A DNA stretch of 29,868 nucleotides. Origin: Lobulomyces angularis (taxonomy: Eukaryota; Chytridiomycota; Chytridiomycetes; Lobulomycetales; Lobulomycetaceae). The translations under genes were made by a program, and so were the position numbers. The first letter of the stretch is position 1. Each line of letters begins with the position of its first letter. Positions 18,655 through 29,546 of this stretch are shown here, in pieces. A model generated the notes under the pieces. That model was not told the origin of the DNA. It saw nothing but the letters and a program-made list of their open reading frames with translations, and searched no databases. The stretch lies in the NCBI GenBank assembly GCA_027604685.1, contig JADHYX010000222.1:1-29868 (forward strand). The letters are read 5' to 3'.

Positions 18655-19732
18655 ATGTCTTCATCATCTGAAAAGTAAAATAAATAAATAAAATAAAAAA
18701 AAAAAATATGAAATAATAATAAATTAAAAGAAAAAAAAAAAAAAATAAAGTTCTACTTTTTTTTTTAAAAAAAAATTTTTTAAATAAATTTTTAATTAAA
18801 AAAACAAAAAATTTAAAAAAATTTAATCATTTTTTTATTTTATTTTTTTTTTCCAAACATAAAAAGAGAAAATTCAAAATTTAAAATATATACGAGAACG
18901 GGAGATAAAGGTACATCAAGTCTCTTTACTGGTGAACGTAGATCAAAGGACGATGCCATTTTTGAAGCTTTAGGAACTACTGATGAACTTTCGTCACATC
19001 TAGGCTTAGCTAGGGAATTTTGTTTTGAAAGTAATAATGGATTAACTGAAAAATTAGAAAAAATTCAGTGCCTGCTTCAGGGTTTTTATTATAATTCTAT
19101 TAATTAATTTACTTAACATTTTTATTTTATTTTATTTCTTTTTGATGTAGATATTGGTAGTAATATTGCAACGCCTAGAAGTACAGCAAATCAAAATAGA
19201 CTTGCGAAAACTCAATTCGACAACGATTTTGAGTTAACAAAAGAACTGGAAAGTTGGATCGATGAATTAGACGAAAGTTTACCACCCTTAAAAAATTTTA
19301 TTTTACCTGTATAAAATGATTTAATTAAAAACCAAATTTTTATTCTTAAATATTTTTTTTGTTTTTTCTTCTGATTTTTACAAGTCTGGTGGAAAAGCAG
19401 CTAGTTCTTTGCACATAGCGAGAAGTGTATGCAGAAGGTTTTTTTTTTTTTTTTTNNNNNNNNNNACTAATCTCTGTTGTATTTTTTTAATTATATCAGG
19501 GCGGAAAGAAGAGTCACTCCATTAGTATGTGATGGTGTAGCGGATGCCTCAGTTTCCAAGTATTTAAACAGACTTTCAGATTTCCTTTTTACTGCAGCAA
19601 GGTATGATAAAAATTTAAAAAATTTTTAATTTCTTTAAAAAAAAAAAAAAAAAAAGGTTTGCTTCCCATAAAGAAAAACAACCAGAAATACTTTACAAAG
19701 AAAGAGGATCATTTCAAGAAAAAAAAAAATAA
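18655..19732 (+). CDS. MMAB: ATP:cob(I)alamin adenosyltransferase (PduO/MMAB type)
   Basis: Transfers the adenosyl group of ATP to cob(I)alamin, making adenosylcobalamin for methylmalonyl-CoA mutase; mitochondrial in animals. Exons: 18655-18674, 18867-19081, 19151-19308, 19385-19437, 19500-19601, 19657-19732; 207 aa with consistent phases. The N-terminal ATP-binding motif is [11 protein letters not shown] (15-25). Then come [35 protein letters not shown], the signature CRRAERR, and the C-terminal [15 protein letters not shown], all close to human MMAB. The first exon (MSSSSEK) is short and inferred from phase; its 192-nt intron is A/T homopolymer-rich, so the start is less certain. No strong presequence is visible. 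Two introns use GTTTTT donors, and the fourth intron holds a run of ten N (19456-19465). Convergent with ICP55. Confidence 0.93.
19456..19465. other. assembly gap (N x10) inside MMAB intron 4
   Basis: Ten N follow a long T run that begins at 19439. Splice sites on both sides are intact, so the gap probably marks an unresolved homopolymer and does not affect the coding sequence. Confidence 0.95.
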
Positions 19733-20022
19733 ATTAATGTAAAAAAAAGAGTTGTGGTGTCAATATTCTTTTTCTTTTTTTTCCCTTAAAAAAAAAAAAA
19801 AAATTTTTTTTTACTTTTTTTTATAGATTTTTTTTTTTGTTTATTAAATTATTACTTTTGAGATTTTATCTAAATTCATATTTTTATTTTTATTTTTTTT
19901 CTAGTTTTCTTTACTTTGAGAGCTTCGATATATATTTTTTTTTATTTTTTATTAAATATAAATTAGCAACAGTAGTGAAGCGGAAATTATTTTAGAATAA
20001 AAAAAAAATTTGAATAAAATTG
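19733..20022. other. convergent 3' intergenic region
   Basis: About 290 bases of A/T homopolymer between the stop codons of MMAB (plus) and ICP55 (minus). It must hold both 3' ends; no other feature was seen. Confidence 0.5.
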
Positions 20023-20825
20023 CTAACTAGTTCCAATAATACTTTCCAGCTCGTGGACTTCCTTTGGACAATTTTTACTCAACACTAATGGTTCACCGTC
20101 TTTTGTAACAACAACATCATCTTCAATTCTAATACCAATACCTCTAAATTCTTCAGAATAATTGGTAGAGTTGGGTATATACAATCCTGGCTCAATCGTC
20201 ACCACCATATTTTCCTTTAATTTTAACATTCTACTGATCAAAGGTGTGTCATGAACATCCATTCCTAAGTAATGAGAAATGTGATGAGGATATAATTGAT
20301 TAATTTCCTAAAAAAAAAAAAAAAATTTAAATTATCAAATGTTATTTTTTTTTTTTTTTTTTTTGTTTAATTACAGTATGTGAAACTTTTCTTTTAAATA
20401 AAATTTCTAGCTCATTTTTTAATATTCCAACACTTAATTCATGAATTTCATTTAAACTTAAATTTGCAGATTCTGTACAATTCTAAAAATAAAATTTTAA
20501 AGTAAAAAAAAAAAAAAAATTACTAATAAGGAAATAAAAATACTTTTTTTTTTTTCTTAATTTTCAAACCTTTATTGATTCTTTATTTGCTTTTAATACT
20601 GCTTCATATAGAGCTTTTTGTCCAACGGTAAATTTTCCATTTACTGGCCAAGTTCTAGTAATATCACTAACATATCCACCTATTTTTATAATATTGAATA
20701 TCAAAAAAACCCTTTGGAAAATATAATGGTAAAATTCTCATACCATATTCACAACCAGCATCCATTAAAATCAAATCACCATCCCTAGATATGAATTTTA
20801 GTAATTGTGGTTTGATATGTATATG

Positions 20826-20856
<31 letters not shown>

Positions 20857-22074
20857 GTTTACTAACTTGACTATTTGATTATTAATTACATAATGAATAA
20901 TTAATGCCCTTTCTCCACCGGCAACTACAGGAACGTAACTTAACTTTTCTCCCCCAAATTTTTTAAAGTTAAATTCAATTAAAGCCTGCAAAAAGTGTTC
21001 AGTAATGTACGGTTTAGTACTTTTCATAGTCTAAGTTTTAATTTTTATAAAAAAAAAAAAAAATTTTTTTTAAAAATGAATTTCAAACCTCAATAAAAGC
21101 TTTTCCGCTAATTTTACCACATTTTTTTAATATTTCTATTTCTTCCTTTGATTTATATAGCCTTTCCTCCTGAATAATTTTATCTAATTTGCTAAACTCT
21201 AATACACCTTCATCATGAAACTTTTCAGCTTTACTTTCGTTTGGAGTAAAGCAATTTTTCAAAAATTTAGAAATACTACTATCAAATTTTTTTAAACTAG
21301 CACTATGTGACACATCTCCAATGTTAACTGGTAAATTTAGTAATTCAAAACTTTTTTCTATTGAAGTAACATCAATGGGTAAATCAGTATATATTCTTAA
21401 CGAATCTTGTTTTTTTAGCTTTTCCAAAATTAAATTTTTTAAAATGCTTTTAAATTGTTGAATAGGATACGAATTGTTGGCATTAAAATATTTTTTAGAC
21501 AATTCTGTTCCACACACAGGACCTTTTTTTAAAAAAATAAAAAGAAATGTGTATTTTAACAATTCATAAATTATGTTTTATCTTTTTTCTTTTTTTTTTT
21601 CTTTTTTTTTATATACCATCCCAAACTTCATCAAATTTATTTTTTTCATTTAAAAACAAGGTAAATTTTTCGATTCCCTCATGATCCTTTTCCAAAATAA
21701 AAGCAGAGTCTTTTTCGTTAAAACCAGTAAAATACAAAAGATCGTTGTTTTGATGAAAAGGATAAAAGATCGAACCTGTTGCATATCTCAAACCGTATCC
21801 TCCAATTATCGCCATTGAATTTTTCCGCATTTTTGATGCGAGTTTTGAACGCCGCTGACGAAAGGTTGATAGTAAAAGAAACGGCGATACTTAATAATAT
21901 TAGTATTTTTATTGTTATTTTTTTTTTTAAAAATTATTTTTTTTAAAATATTAATTAAATTAATAATTATTATTATTTTTTACTTTCATTTGGCTGTAAC
22001 AAGTGTGGATGGGTTTCAGGTAAAGGTTGTCCAATTAAAGTGGTAAATCTTTGTTTTAATCTGTTAAATTTCAT
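20023..22074 (-). CDS. ICP55: mitochondrial Xaa-Pro aminopeptidase Icp55/XPNPEP3 (M24B)
   Basis: Metallopeptidase that trims one residue from mitochondrial proteins after presequence removal, stabilising them. Eight exons: 22074-21984, 21889-21617, 21522-21089, 21030-20867, 20784-20744, 20679-20570, 20482-20375, 20307-20023; 501 aa, near the family's usual 500. Exon 1 gives a basic presequence then [12 protein letters not shown], a family hallmark. Next come [24 protein letters not shown] (aminopeptidase P N-domain) and the catalytic pita-bread domain. All five metal ligands are visible: Asp in [10 protein letters not shown], Asp in SDITRTWP, His in [10 protein letters not shown], Glu in TIEPGLY and Glu in IRIEDDV. 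Substrate-binding VHDTP is also kept. Two introns use GTTTGA donors and one GTTAGT. Confidence 0.95.
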
Positions 22075-22228
22075 AATATATATATTTTTTTATATTAACA
22101 TAAGGAAAAAAAAAAAAAAAAAAATTAAATTAATCAATACTTTTTAAATTTTACTAAATAAAAAAAAAAGAAAAAAAGAAAACAAATCTACATAGTTACA
22201 AAACTTTTTATTTATTTATTTTTTTATA

Positions 22229-23250
22229 TTAACACAGCAAAGCTTCTCTTTCAGCATTATCAGATTTGGTGCAGCATTTTTCCAAAGTGATTGGTTTAAA
22301 GGAATAGATCATGCAAAACAGACTCAAGAAAAAACTTAAACTATTTATGATCTCATCTTCTTGAAAATAACTTATGCCAAATAAAATCCAGCTCATTATA
22401 AGCGAACCAAAGAAGTCTCCAGAATTAGGTGATTTAAATTCCGCATAAAACACCGAAAGCATCGTTAATGAAAGAAGAATTAATATCACCATTAAATAGA
22501 TAAAAGGTGTAGGATTTGAATCTATCACTAAAAGTAAGACTTCAAATATATGCAAATTTTTTTTCTGGTACCTGGTGCAAGTGAAGGAAATAACGCAAGA
22601 AGGTTTAGCCAACCCAAATAAAATAACCATCCATGCCATAGAGAAACTGGCGCTAAATATATATAAGGAATAAAGGTAAAAAAATACTTCAAAAACAATT
22701 TGGGAAATCAAGAAAGATTATTTACAAAAATAAAACAAAACAAAAAAAAAAGGGAATGAAATTTATTGAATTATCTTACCATGGACAAATAAAGTTTCGA
22801 CCCATGTCAAACTTTTGAATCTAGCCTGAGCTAAATTCCAATATAATACTGAAACAAATATAAAAGTAAAAAACATAACAATCAAACTAAAAAAAATTTG
22901 ACCATTATGATACAGAAAGTTCCAAAATGCGTTTAAAATTGTACCTAAAACAAACCATAAACCAAAACTTTTCTCAATGATGTTTTCCGCAATTGGAAAC
23001 CACTGATAGATTGTAAACCCTGCAAAGAGGAAATGAATCAAAAACCAGACTAAAAAGGTAAAAGAAGCAGGGGTAATATATGTGACCTTCATTTGTTAAG
23101 TTTAAAATTTTTTGGAAAATTCTAAAAAAAAAAATAAAAATTTTTTTAAATTCTTACTGCTATTTGATCATGTTTTGTATGTTCAGACAATCTATTTGAA
23201 ACTAATAGCAAGATATAAACAGCTGTATTTGCTAACTTTACGAAAAGCAT
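22229..23250 (-). CDS. multi-pass membrane protein, TspO/MBR-like family
   Basis: Four exons: 23250-23158, 23086-22780, 22652-22572, 22527-22229; 259 aa. The start at 23250 is chosen because that exon (MLFVKLANTAVYILLLVSNR) joins in phase to VTYITPASFTFLVWFLIHFL, recreating the order found in tryptophan-rich sensory (TspO/MBR)-like proteins: first helix, then a T-P-A-x-F-T-F-x-x-W helix ending IYQWFP. The ATG at 23092 lies inside the first intron. Further helices are FGLWFVLGTILNAFWNFLYH, GQIFFSLIVMFFTFIFVSVL, a loop with WVETLFVHAPVSLWHGW, and two or three more helices, ending in a polar tail with CC. TspO-type proteins bind porphyrin or sterol-like ligands, but family membership here is by motif only and the role is unknown. 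Confidence 0.75.
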
Positions 23251-24009
23251 TTAAATTCATCAATTAAAAAAAAAAAAAAAAAAAAATTTGAATACAAATT
23301 ATTGGTGAACTTGTTTGAATTGAAAACCTATAACAATAAAAAAGTTAAAAATTGCTTTTTATTTTGTTTTAAAAATTTAACGCAAAAGTAAACAAAAATA
23401 TAAAAAGTTTAACGGGAACTGAAAGAATAGCAATTAACAAAAGCAGTTAGTGGGGATATGAGAATGAATTGTTGGAACCAAAACTCTCTAAACTAAAACA
23501 ACTTTGCACAAAATCTAACATTAGATTTATGTTATAGACAACAAGTTAGATTAGAATTAACGAAAAACTCACTTTTGATGATCAACAATCCACATTCGCT
23601 CAGTTTTCAAGAATTTTATGTAATTTATTCAAGAATATTCATAAAATAAAATTGTTTGTTTAGAAACTATCAAGATCAGCAAATTTCAATACAAAACCAG
23701 TAAATTGTTGCCTTTTTGGGCAGAGTTCATTTTTCTATAACTCTCTTCATAATAGAGGAAAATTATGGATGGATGAATTGTCTGTTATCGTAACAAAAAA
23801 GTTTACTAGCAAATATTCACAAAGTTAATTTTTAAATTAAATCTATTCCACAATATTATTTAACTGAAAAAAAAAATTTATATTGGGATCAATTGTTCTT
23901 TTCTCTCCAGCTCAAACTTTGATAAACTTCATAAGGATTTGGGAATGGGTCTACATTTTTTTTATATACACTAAAATAAAGTGAATTCCAATTATTGTTG
24001 TTTTTAAAC
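23251..24009. other. intergenic, nothing recognised
   Basis: About 760 bases between the membrane-protein start and the PCI gene's 3' end (both minus strand). AT-rich, with a long A run at 23264-23286. No exon or RNA gene seen. Confidence 0.45.
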
Positions 24010-25486
24010 TTACAAATTAGAGTTATGAGAAACGTAGCCTTTACACAGCTTATCGTTTATTAAAGCTAAGATGAATCCTTCTAATTCAAAAATATCTTCA
24101 AATTCATTTTCTCCCACCAAATACTGAAACTTTATAGTAGAGCCATTTTCAGTAGGCTCCTCTATCAAAACATGTTCCCCAACTTTTAATCCAAATAAAT
24201 TTTCACTAATTCTAAAAAAATTAAAAATTTCTTCTATTGTTGGTCTTCCTTCGGTTTTATCATGCAAGCAAAAACAAATTTTTTTCAATAAGTTTCTATT
24301 TATCAAAAGAATAGTTCTTTTTAATAAAACGGTCAATACTCCTTTTTTCAAAAAAATTTTGTAATTTTTCAAAATCTCTTTCAAGTAGTTGTATTTATCT
24401 CCCAATTTCCAGTATTTAATTATTGGAATAAAATACTCTAAAGAATAATTTCTAAGGGTATTTTCGAGTGGCGGTTGCCCTTGGACCAATCTTGCAATTA
24501 TTAATGAGAATAGTATAATTCTAAAGCAAAACCGTTAATTGTGATATAATTGAAGTTTTATAACGTTACTTTTTGTTTTTAAAAGATCTTGAATCACATG
24601 TTTCAAAGGCCATTGTTAGATTTAAATCTGCATTATAAAAATCGTGCCTTCCTAGATAAAACCTATGCAGTTTTAATAAAAAAAATAGCGTAGAAAATAA
24701 AAATACAATCCAACTTTGTAATAAAAAATAGTAAGCTCCGACTTATTAAAGTGAATCCCACTATTTTTAGTAATTTCTAAACATTTTTGATACATTTGAG
24801 GAATGTGTTTTGCTTCTTGACCTTCAGCCGTAACCTAGAAATTCAAAGACTTAGACGATTTAGGTTGAAGTAGAGTATAATAAAAGGATAGTGAATGTTA
24901 CTTCATCAAGACACTTAATTAGTCCTTCTAAAGCTGTAAAAATTGCAAAGGTGGTAATTGAATTAGGATTTACACAGCTGTTAAATACATTCTGAAATCG
25001 ATCCTTCAGTTTCATCCAGTATCTCATAGCAATTTCGTTTTCTTCACTGGAGTCTAAGGCGGTAATGATCTGAGTTTGCTTAATTAAAAGCTGACTGAAA
25101 TATTTTAGTACTCTAATCTGTTCTTTTTTTGAAAATATAGCAGAAAAGTTTATAAACGCTTGATTTATATGCTCAAATCTAAGTAAAGTTAAAAAAAAAA
25201 AAAAATTTAGAGTCAACTTCTACCTGCCTTACCTTTCTAAGTGATCTTTAGTTCTCAAAGCCTTTGACAGTGCATTAAGCATTTCAATAAAGTCTTGATT
25301 TTGATTATCAAATTGCAAAAAATTATATCTTAACTGTAACCCCTCGTAAAATTCTTTTAGCTGTAATTCAAATTTATATTCCAGTTCAGGTAAATTGAAA
25401 TTATTATTGATCTGAGTTTCATTAATAGTATTGTAGTAATTGAAACTATTTTGACTATGTTTAGCATTAAAATCCACCATCATCAT
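24010..25486 (-). CDS. PCI-domain protein, CSN12/THP1/PCID2 family
   Basis: Members act as scaffold subunits: Thp1/PCID2 in the TREX-2 mRNA-export complex at nuclear pores, CSN12 with the COP9 signalosome. Five exons: 25486-25233, 25178-24902, 24834-24707, 24662-24570, 24520-24010; 420 aa, close to the family's 400-450. The N-terminal half is all-helical. The diagnostic segment is YYKVGLFYLGRHDFYNADLN then LTMAFETC (compare the YYVGR...F...AEEYLSFAFEHC pattern of PCID2). The C-terminal winged-helix part ends FELEGFILALINDKLCKGYV then SHNSNL, matching the family's ANLI..G.I.GYISH ending. The start is the first of three tandem ATGs (MMMVDF). Which complex it serves cannot be decided from sequence alone. 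Confidence 0.85.
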
Positions 25487-25995
25487 TTTTGTGAAAGATA
25501 TTTTTCAAAAAAGTTTTGGAAAAAAAAAATTTAACTTGCGAAAAAAATCCCGAAATATGTAATAAATTAGCGATTTTAAAATGATATAATCATAGCAAAG
25601 ATCTAATATAGTTTAGTTATCAGATCTTAAACAAGGTCATTTGAATTTATTAAAAAAGTACTTTCTTTGCTTTTCTTAACACGAAAATAATTTGAAAGAA
25701 TTGAGAAAAACCTGCAGTAAGTTATGGTTAATTTGTAAATTTAATGAGTAGTTACGTTACTTCGAGATGAGTTTTGGAGGAGATTTTAGAAGCATTAACT
25801 AATTTAACTTACAGAAAATTCGTGGAAAAAGATAGACCGAAGAAAGAGAATGATGCAGAGAACAAAAAGTGAAGAAAATTTTCGCGGAAAAATGGAAAAA
25901 ACCTTTTTGATTTACCCACAGTATAAATCAAAGTAAATTTCCTGCAAGAAAATCGACAATCTCATATCATTTTTTGCAGTAATCAAACCATTTTT
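25487..25995. other. divergent intergenic region, shared promoter
   Basis: About 510 bases between the divergent starts of the PCI gene (minus) and AGMO (plus); it should hold both promoters. No element recognised. A candidate acceptor (TTTTTTGCAG at 25970-25979) precedes the AGMO ATG and could follow a leader intron. Confidence 0.45.
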
Positions 25996-27573
25996 ATGTT
26001 AATGAATACCTCTAGTGCCGATGCTCTCAGTTCTGCAAGATATGTCATTGAGGGATATGGTCGTTTACTTTACATAGCTGATCCCTCCACTCATATGTTT
26101 GATAAGTTCAATGATGTACCCAACTATATCACAATGGCTGTTCCATTTTTTATTTCTACAATCGTCTTTGAAGCTCTTTTGATGTGGATTGCCAATTATC
26201 GCGAAATGCGACTACAAAATGGGAGGTAACATATTAGAAAAAAAACTTTTATGAAAATTTTATAAATTTAATTAGAAAAGTGAAAAACTTTCGTCTGAAT
26301 GATACAATTTCCAGTATTTCTGCTGGGATGTTTCAGCAGCTTACCAAACTGTTGTTTAAATCAGTTGAATTTGGTGCTTACATTTACATTTTTGAAAATT
26401 ATGCTATTTTCTCTTCCTACTTTCCTGTTCGATCATATGTTACTTGGGCTTTTGCCTTCTTTTTCGTCGATTTTGGTTACTACTGGTTTCACCGAGCAGC
26501 GCATGAAGTAAACTTATTCTGGGCAGCACATGTTGTGCATCACTCGAGTCAAGAATATAATCAGACTACAGCTTTAAGACAATCCTTTTTACAGGAGCAT
26601 TTTTCTTGGTTATTCTACTTGCCAGTTGCACTCTTTGGAATTCCTCCAAGTATATTTAGAGTACATCGAGATTTGGATACTCTGTTTCAATACTGGTATT
26701 TTAATAGCAATAACCTAAAATTTTGTTTAATAAGTTATTTTATTTTATTTTTTTAATTCAAATAGGATTCACACAGAATTAATTGGAAATCTTGGTCCAT
26801 TAGAATATTTTTTAAATACACCAAGTCATCACCGAGTTCATCATGGTAGAAATCCTTATTGCATTGATCAAAACTATGCTGGTACATTAATCATTTGGGA
26901 CAGAATGTTTGGTACCTTTACTGCTGAAAAAGAAGATGAACCAGTATTGTACGGAATTGTGCACCCTCTGCAATCATTTAACCCTTTCACTGTCCAGACA
27001 CACCATTTGCTACATGTAATGGAAAAGACTTGGAAATCAAAAGGTGTTGTTAATAAATTCAAAGCGCTATTTTATGGACCTGGATGGACACCAGAAAAGC
27101 CAGAGTTGCGTTTGGGAGAAATCAAAGATATTCCACCAGTTCAAAATCTTAAAAAAGATCCAGATGCTGAAATAAAAGATTTGTACAACCCAGTCATTCC
27201 ATTAATTGTAAATTTTTACGTGCTACTTCATTTTGCTGTAATTATTGCAGTTCAAAATATGGTAATGGTAAGGATAGATTCAGCAGAGGCGTATACCTTA
27301 AATCCTGTACTCCCTTTTATTGCTGCATTTCTCTATTTCAGTATGACATCAATTGGTATGATCTTGGATGGTAAAAAGCAAGGAATTATTTTAGAATGTA
27401 TCAGAGTTGCAGCAATACCATTTTTATGTAGGTTTTTGGAGCTTAATGAAAGCCTTATAATATTTATAGATATTTTTTCTATATCCTCATTTTTATTTAG
27501 TTTGTATGGATATAGTTTATTTTCCATTAAACAAGGAAGTGATATTTTAGAACCTAAATTAAAAACACTTTAA
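25996..27573 (+). CDS. AGMO: alkylglycerol monooxygenase (TMEM195-like)
   Basis: Membrane di-iron hydroxylase of the fatty-acid-hydroxylase superfamily. In animals it cleaves the ether bond of alkylglycerols with O2 and tetrahydrobiopterin in the ER. Three exons: 25996-26225, 26276-26695, 26766-27573; 485 aa (human AGMO about 445). The N-terminus aligns with AGMO (GRLLYIADPS, VPNYITMAVPFFIS). Then comes DTISSISAGMFQQL, and the His clusters FHRAAHE (149-153), HVVHHSS (162-166), HTEL and TPSHHRVHHGRN (238-243). YCIDQNYAGTLIIWDRMFGT and GPGWTPEKPELRLG are AGMO-specific, separating it from sterol desaturases. Several further helices form the C-terminal membrane region. All eight or more expected His are present, so it should be active. 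Co-factor use in this fungus is inferred. Confidence 0.95.
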
Positions 27574-27849
27574 TAAATTTTTCATTTTTTTACACTTCTC
27601 ATCATATTTATAATAATTCTTAAAAATTTCAGTATCTAAAAAGTTAATTCAAAGTTTGAGTTGCCAGAATGGAAAATCACCATCGAAATTTGAAAAGGGA
27701 AAAAAAATTTAGTTTTAAGTTGTATTTTTTTTTACTTTTATTTTAAAATAAAATTTTAAAGTGAAATCCTGCATCTTTTCTTTAGAGACAATTTGCCTTT
27801 TTTGCTTTGATGATCAAATTTTTTTTTTTTTTTAAAATAAAAAAGAAAT
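27574..27849. other. intergenic
   Basis: AT-rich gap between the AGMO stop and the next ATG; the region before 27850 is a T run then A-rich leader. Nothing else seen. Confidence 0.4.
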
Positions 27850-28793
27850 ATGGCTTCAAAGATACAGGAGGTAGATGACGAATTAAATCCAATTATTGAC
27901 AGCGATGAAAGTGAACAAGAAGCAGAGCAATTAAGAAATAGAAAGAATCCTAGCAAGGTAAACAAGGTATAAATTTTTTTTCATTTTATCATCTTTCAAT
28001 TAGAAACGAGGTAGAAACTTGGATGATGTTTTTCGTAAGGAAGATGAAGAAAATAAGAAAAAACTCTTTGGAGGTTCCATATTAATAGTAAGAAAAACAG
28101 AAAAAAAAATTTTAAATTTTTTTTATTATAAGTTTTTCATTAATAGTTTTTAACTTCCATTTTTTTTTTTTTAATTTTTTTTTCAAAATAGCCTGTATTA
28201 GTTGTAATAGTAATTTTATCAGCATGTATTCCAATTCTTGATAAAGTTTTATCAGTTTATTTTCCTGCTTCTGATGGTAGAGGAAGTAGGAAAGGCAAGT
28301 ACAGACAAAATACTCAAAATCAAAATCAACACCAAGAAAAGCAGTATCCAAAAGCCGAGCCAGATGTGGTTAAAAAGAACTATAATTTACAGAGCGTTTC
28401 AGAACTGGTAGGTATTAGTGAAAAATTTTTTTTAAAAAAAAAAAAAAAAAAAAAAATCTTTTTCAGAAAAAAAAATCAGTAAAAGATTTAAAAACTTTAC
28501 TTTGGAGTCAAAATATTCAGTATTCAGATTTAAGTGAAAAGAAGGATTTTATAAATAGATTTAGAGAAACAATTGTGAAGAGAGATTTGCGCAGAATGAC
28601 CAAAAAAGAATTGAAATCTGCATTGGTAATAAAACACATTATTATGATAACTTTTTTTATTTTAATAAAAATTTAAAATAAATAAAAAAATAAAAAAAAG
28701 GTGAAGAATCTTGGGTACAAAAAGGAAGATTTGCGAAAAATTGATACACACGAAGAATTGATTGATTTGTACTATAATCACGAAAAAAAATAA
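27850..28793 (+). CDS. single-pass membrane protein with SAP/HeH-like C-terminal segments
   Basis: Five exons: 27850-27957 (or -27966), 28004-28087, 28192-28407, 28467-28625, 28701-28793; 219 aa, or 222 with the second donor, which adds VNK in frame. The N-terminus is acidic (VDDELNPIIDSDESEQEAEQ) then basic (KRGRNLDDVF). One membrane helix (about 60-80, LIPVLVVIVILSACIPILDK) follows, then a Gln/Asn-rich linker. After it come two helix-extended-helix-like segments: SVKDLKTLLWSQNIQYSDLS with EKKDF, and MTKKELKSALVKNLGYKKED with LIDLYYN. The first resembles the SAP-like C-domain of MANF/CDNF and HeH/SAP motifs of nuclear-envelope proteins. The family was not recognised; location in ER or nuclear envelope is a guess. 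Confidence 0.75.
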
Positions 28794-29297
28794 TTAAATT
28801 TTTAATTTTTTTATAAAAATTTATTAATTGTAAGAAAGCTTTGTGAAGTTAGAAAAACTTCTGTTTTTTCTAAAATTTATAAATTATTTTAGAACTTAAT
28901 TGTTTGAATTTAAACATTTACTAAAAACTGTAAGGCTGTGAATGACTTGCGATAATCAATTTCTTGACTACAGAATTGCGAGTTAAAAACCAAAAATGTT
29001 GCACTAAATTCGGTTTTGGGGTTTTCATTGTACATGAGGCTTTGGTGGCGTGTTGTACCCCACAGTTATTTGTGGAAACTCAAAAATTCAGCTCGAAATT
29101 TTAAGATTGAATTTTCAATTATTTTTCGCTTGAACACCTACTCTCTTTCTTTCAACACTAAACCTACTCTTTATCTCAATCAAACCTACTCTATATATCT
29201 TTCTACTATAACCTGTCTTATTTCTGTACCAAAAACCAATTTTAAATTCTTCTCCCCAAACCTTTCTTAATTCAACAAATTTTTGTACGTACTCTCC
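28794..29297. other. intergenic with C/T-rich leader
   Basis: The first part is AT-rich and featureless. From about 29130 to 29275 composition changes to C/T-rich with three copies of ACCTACTCT (29136, 29162, 29184), like the pyrimidine-rich leaders of strongly expressed fungal genes. Confidence 0.45.
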
Positions 29298-29546
29298 ATG
29301 CTACGCTCTCTCTTATCATCTCAGTTCAAGAGTATCCTGGTTAAACCTGTTTCCAAACCTCCTACTGCTGTCATCGTTTCAAGTGCAACTGCAAAACCAA
29401 CTACTTCTACTTCCGTCAATAATTTCTGCATCTTCGAAATAATCGAAGCAAATATCCTCAACAATAAAAACCACTCCTTTAACGATAAACTCTTTCAAGC
29501 TGCCACAAGAAGAGGAAAAGAAGAGTGTATTTTTGAGAACATTTAG
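29298..29546 (+). CDS. possible small protein with mitochondrial-type N-terminus
   Basis: Intronless frame of 82 codons from ATG (29298) to TAG. The N-terminus MLRSLLSSQFKSILVKPVSK has Arg, Lys, Ser and Leu with no acidic residue, as in import presequences. It is followed by a Ser/Thr/Pro-rich stretch and a polar helix (FNDKLFQAATRRGKEE). Codon use has more C than its surroundings, and the upstream C/T-rich leader favours a real transcript. No homologue was recognised. It may be a short orphan gene, or a first exon of a longer one running past the obvious stop. Confidence 0.45.
   Translation: MLRSLLSSQFKSILVKPVSKPPTAVIVSSATAKPTTSTSVNNFCIFEIIEANILNNKNHSFNDKLFQAATRRGKEECIFENI

Noticed and set aside
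18655..22074. MMAB and ICP55 as a functional gene pair
   Set aside because: Both products are likely mitochondrial, but convergent neighbours are common in compact fungal regions and the pathways are unrelated; no evidence of coordination.
22763..23092. ATG at 23092 as start of the membrane protein
   Set aside because: An upstream exon (23250-23158) joins in phase to VTYITP and supplies the expected first helix; the 23092 ATG then lies in the intron.
29016..29270. Open frame of 84 codons before the small ORF
   Set aside because: Spans the C/T-rich leader; residues are Ser/Leu/Tyr/Thr from pyrimidine repeats with no start context.
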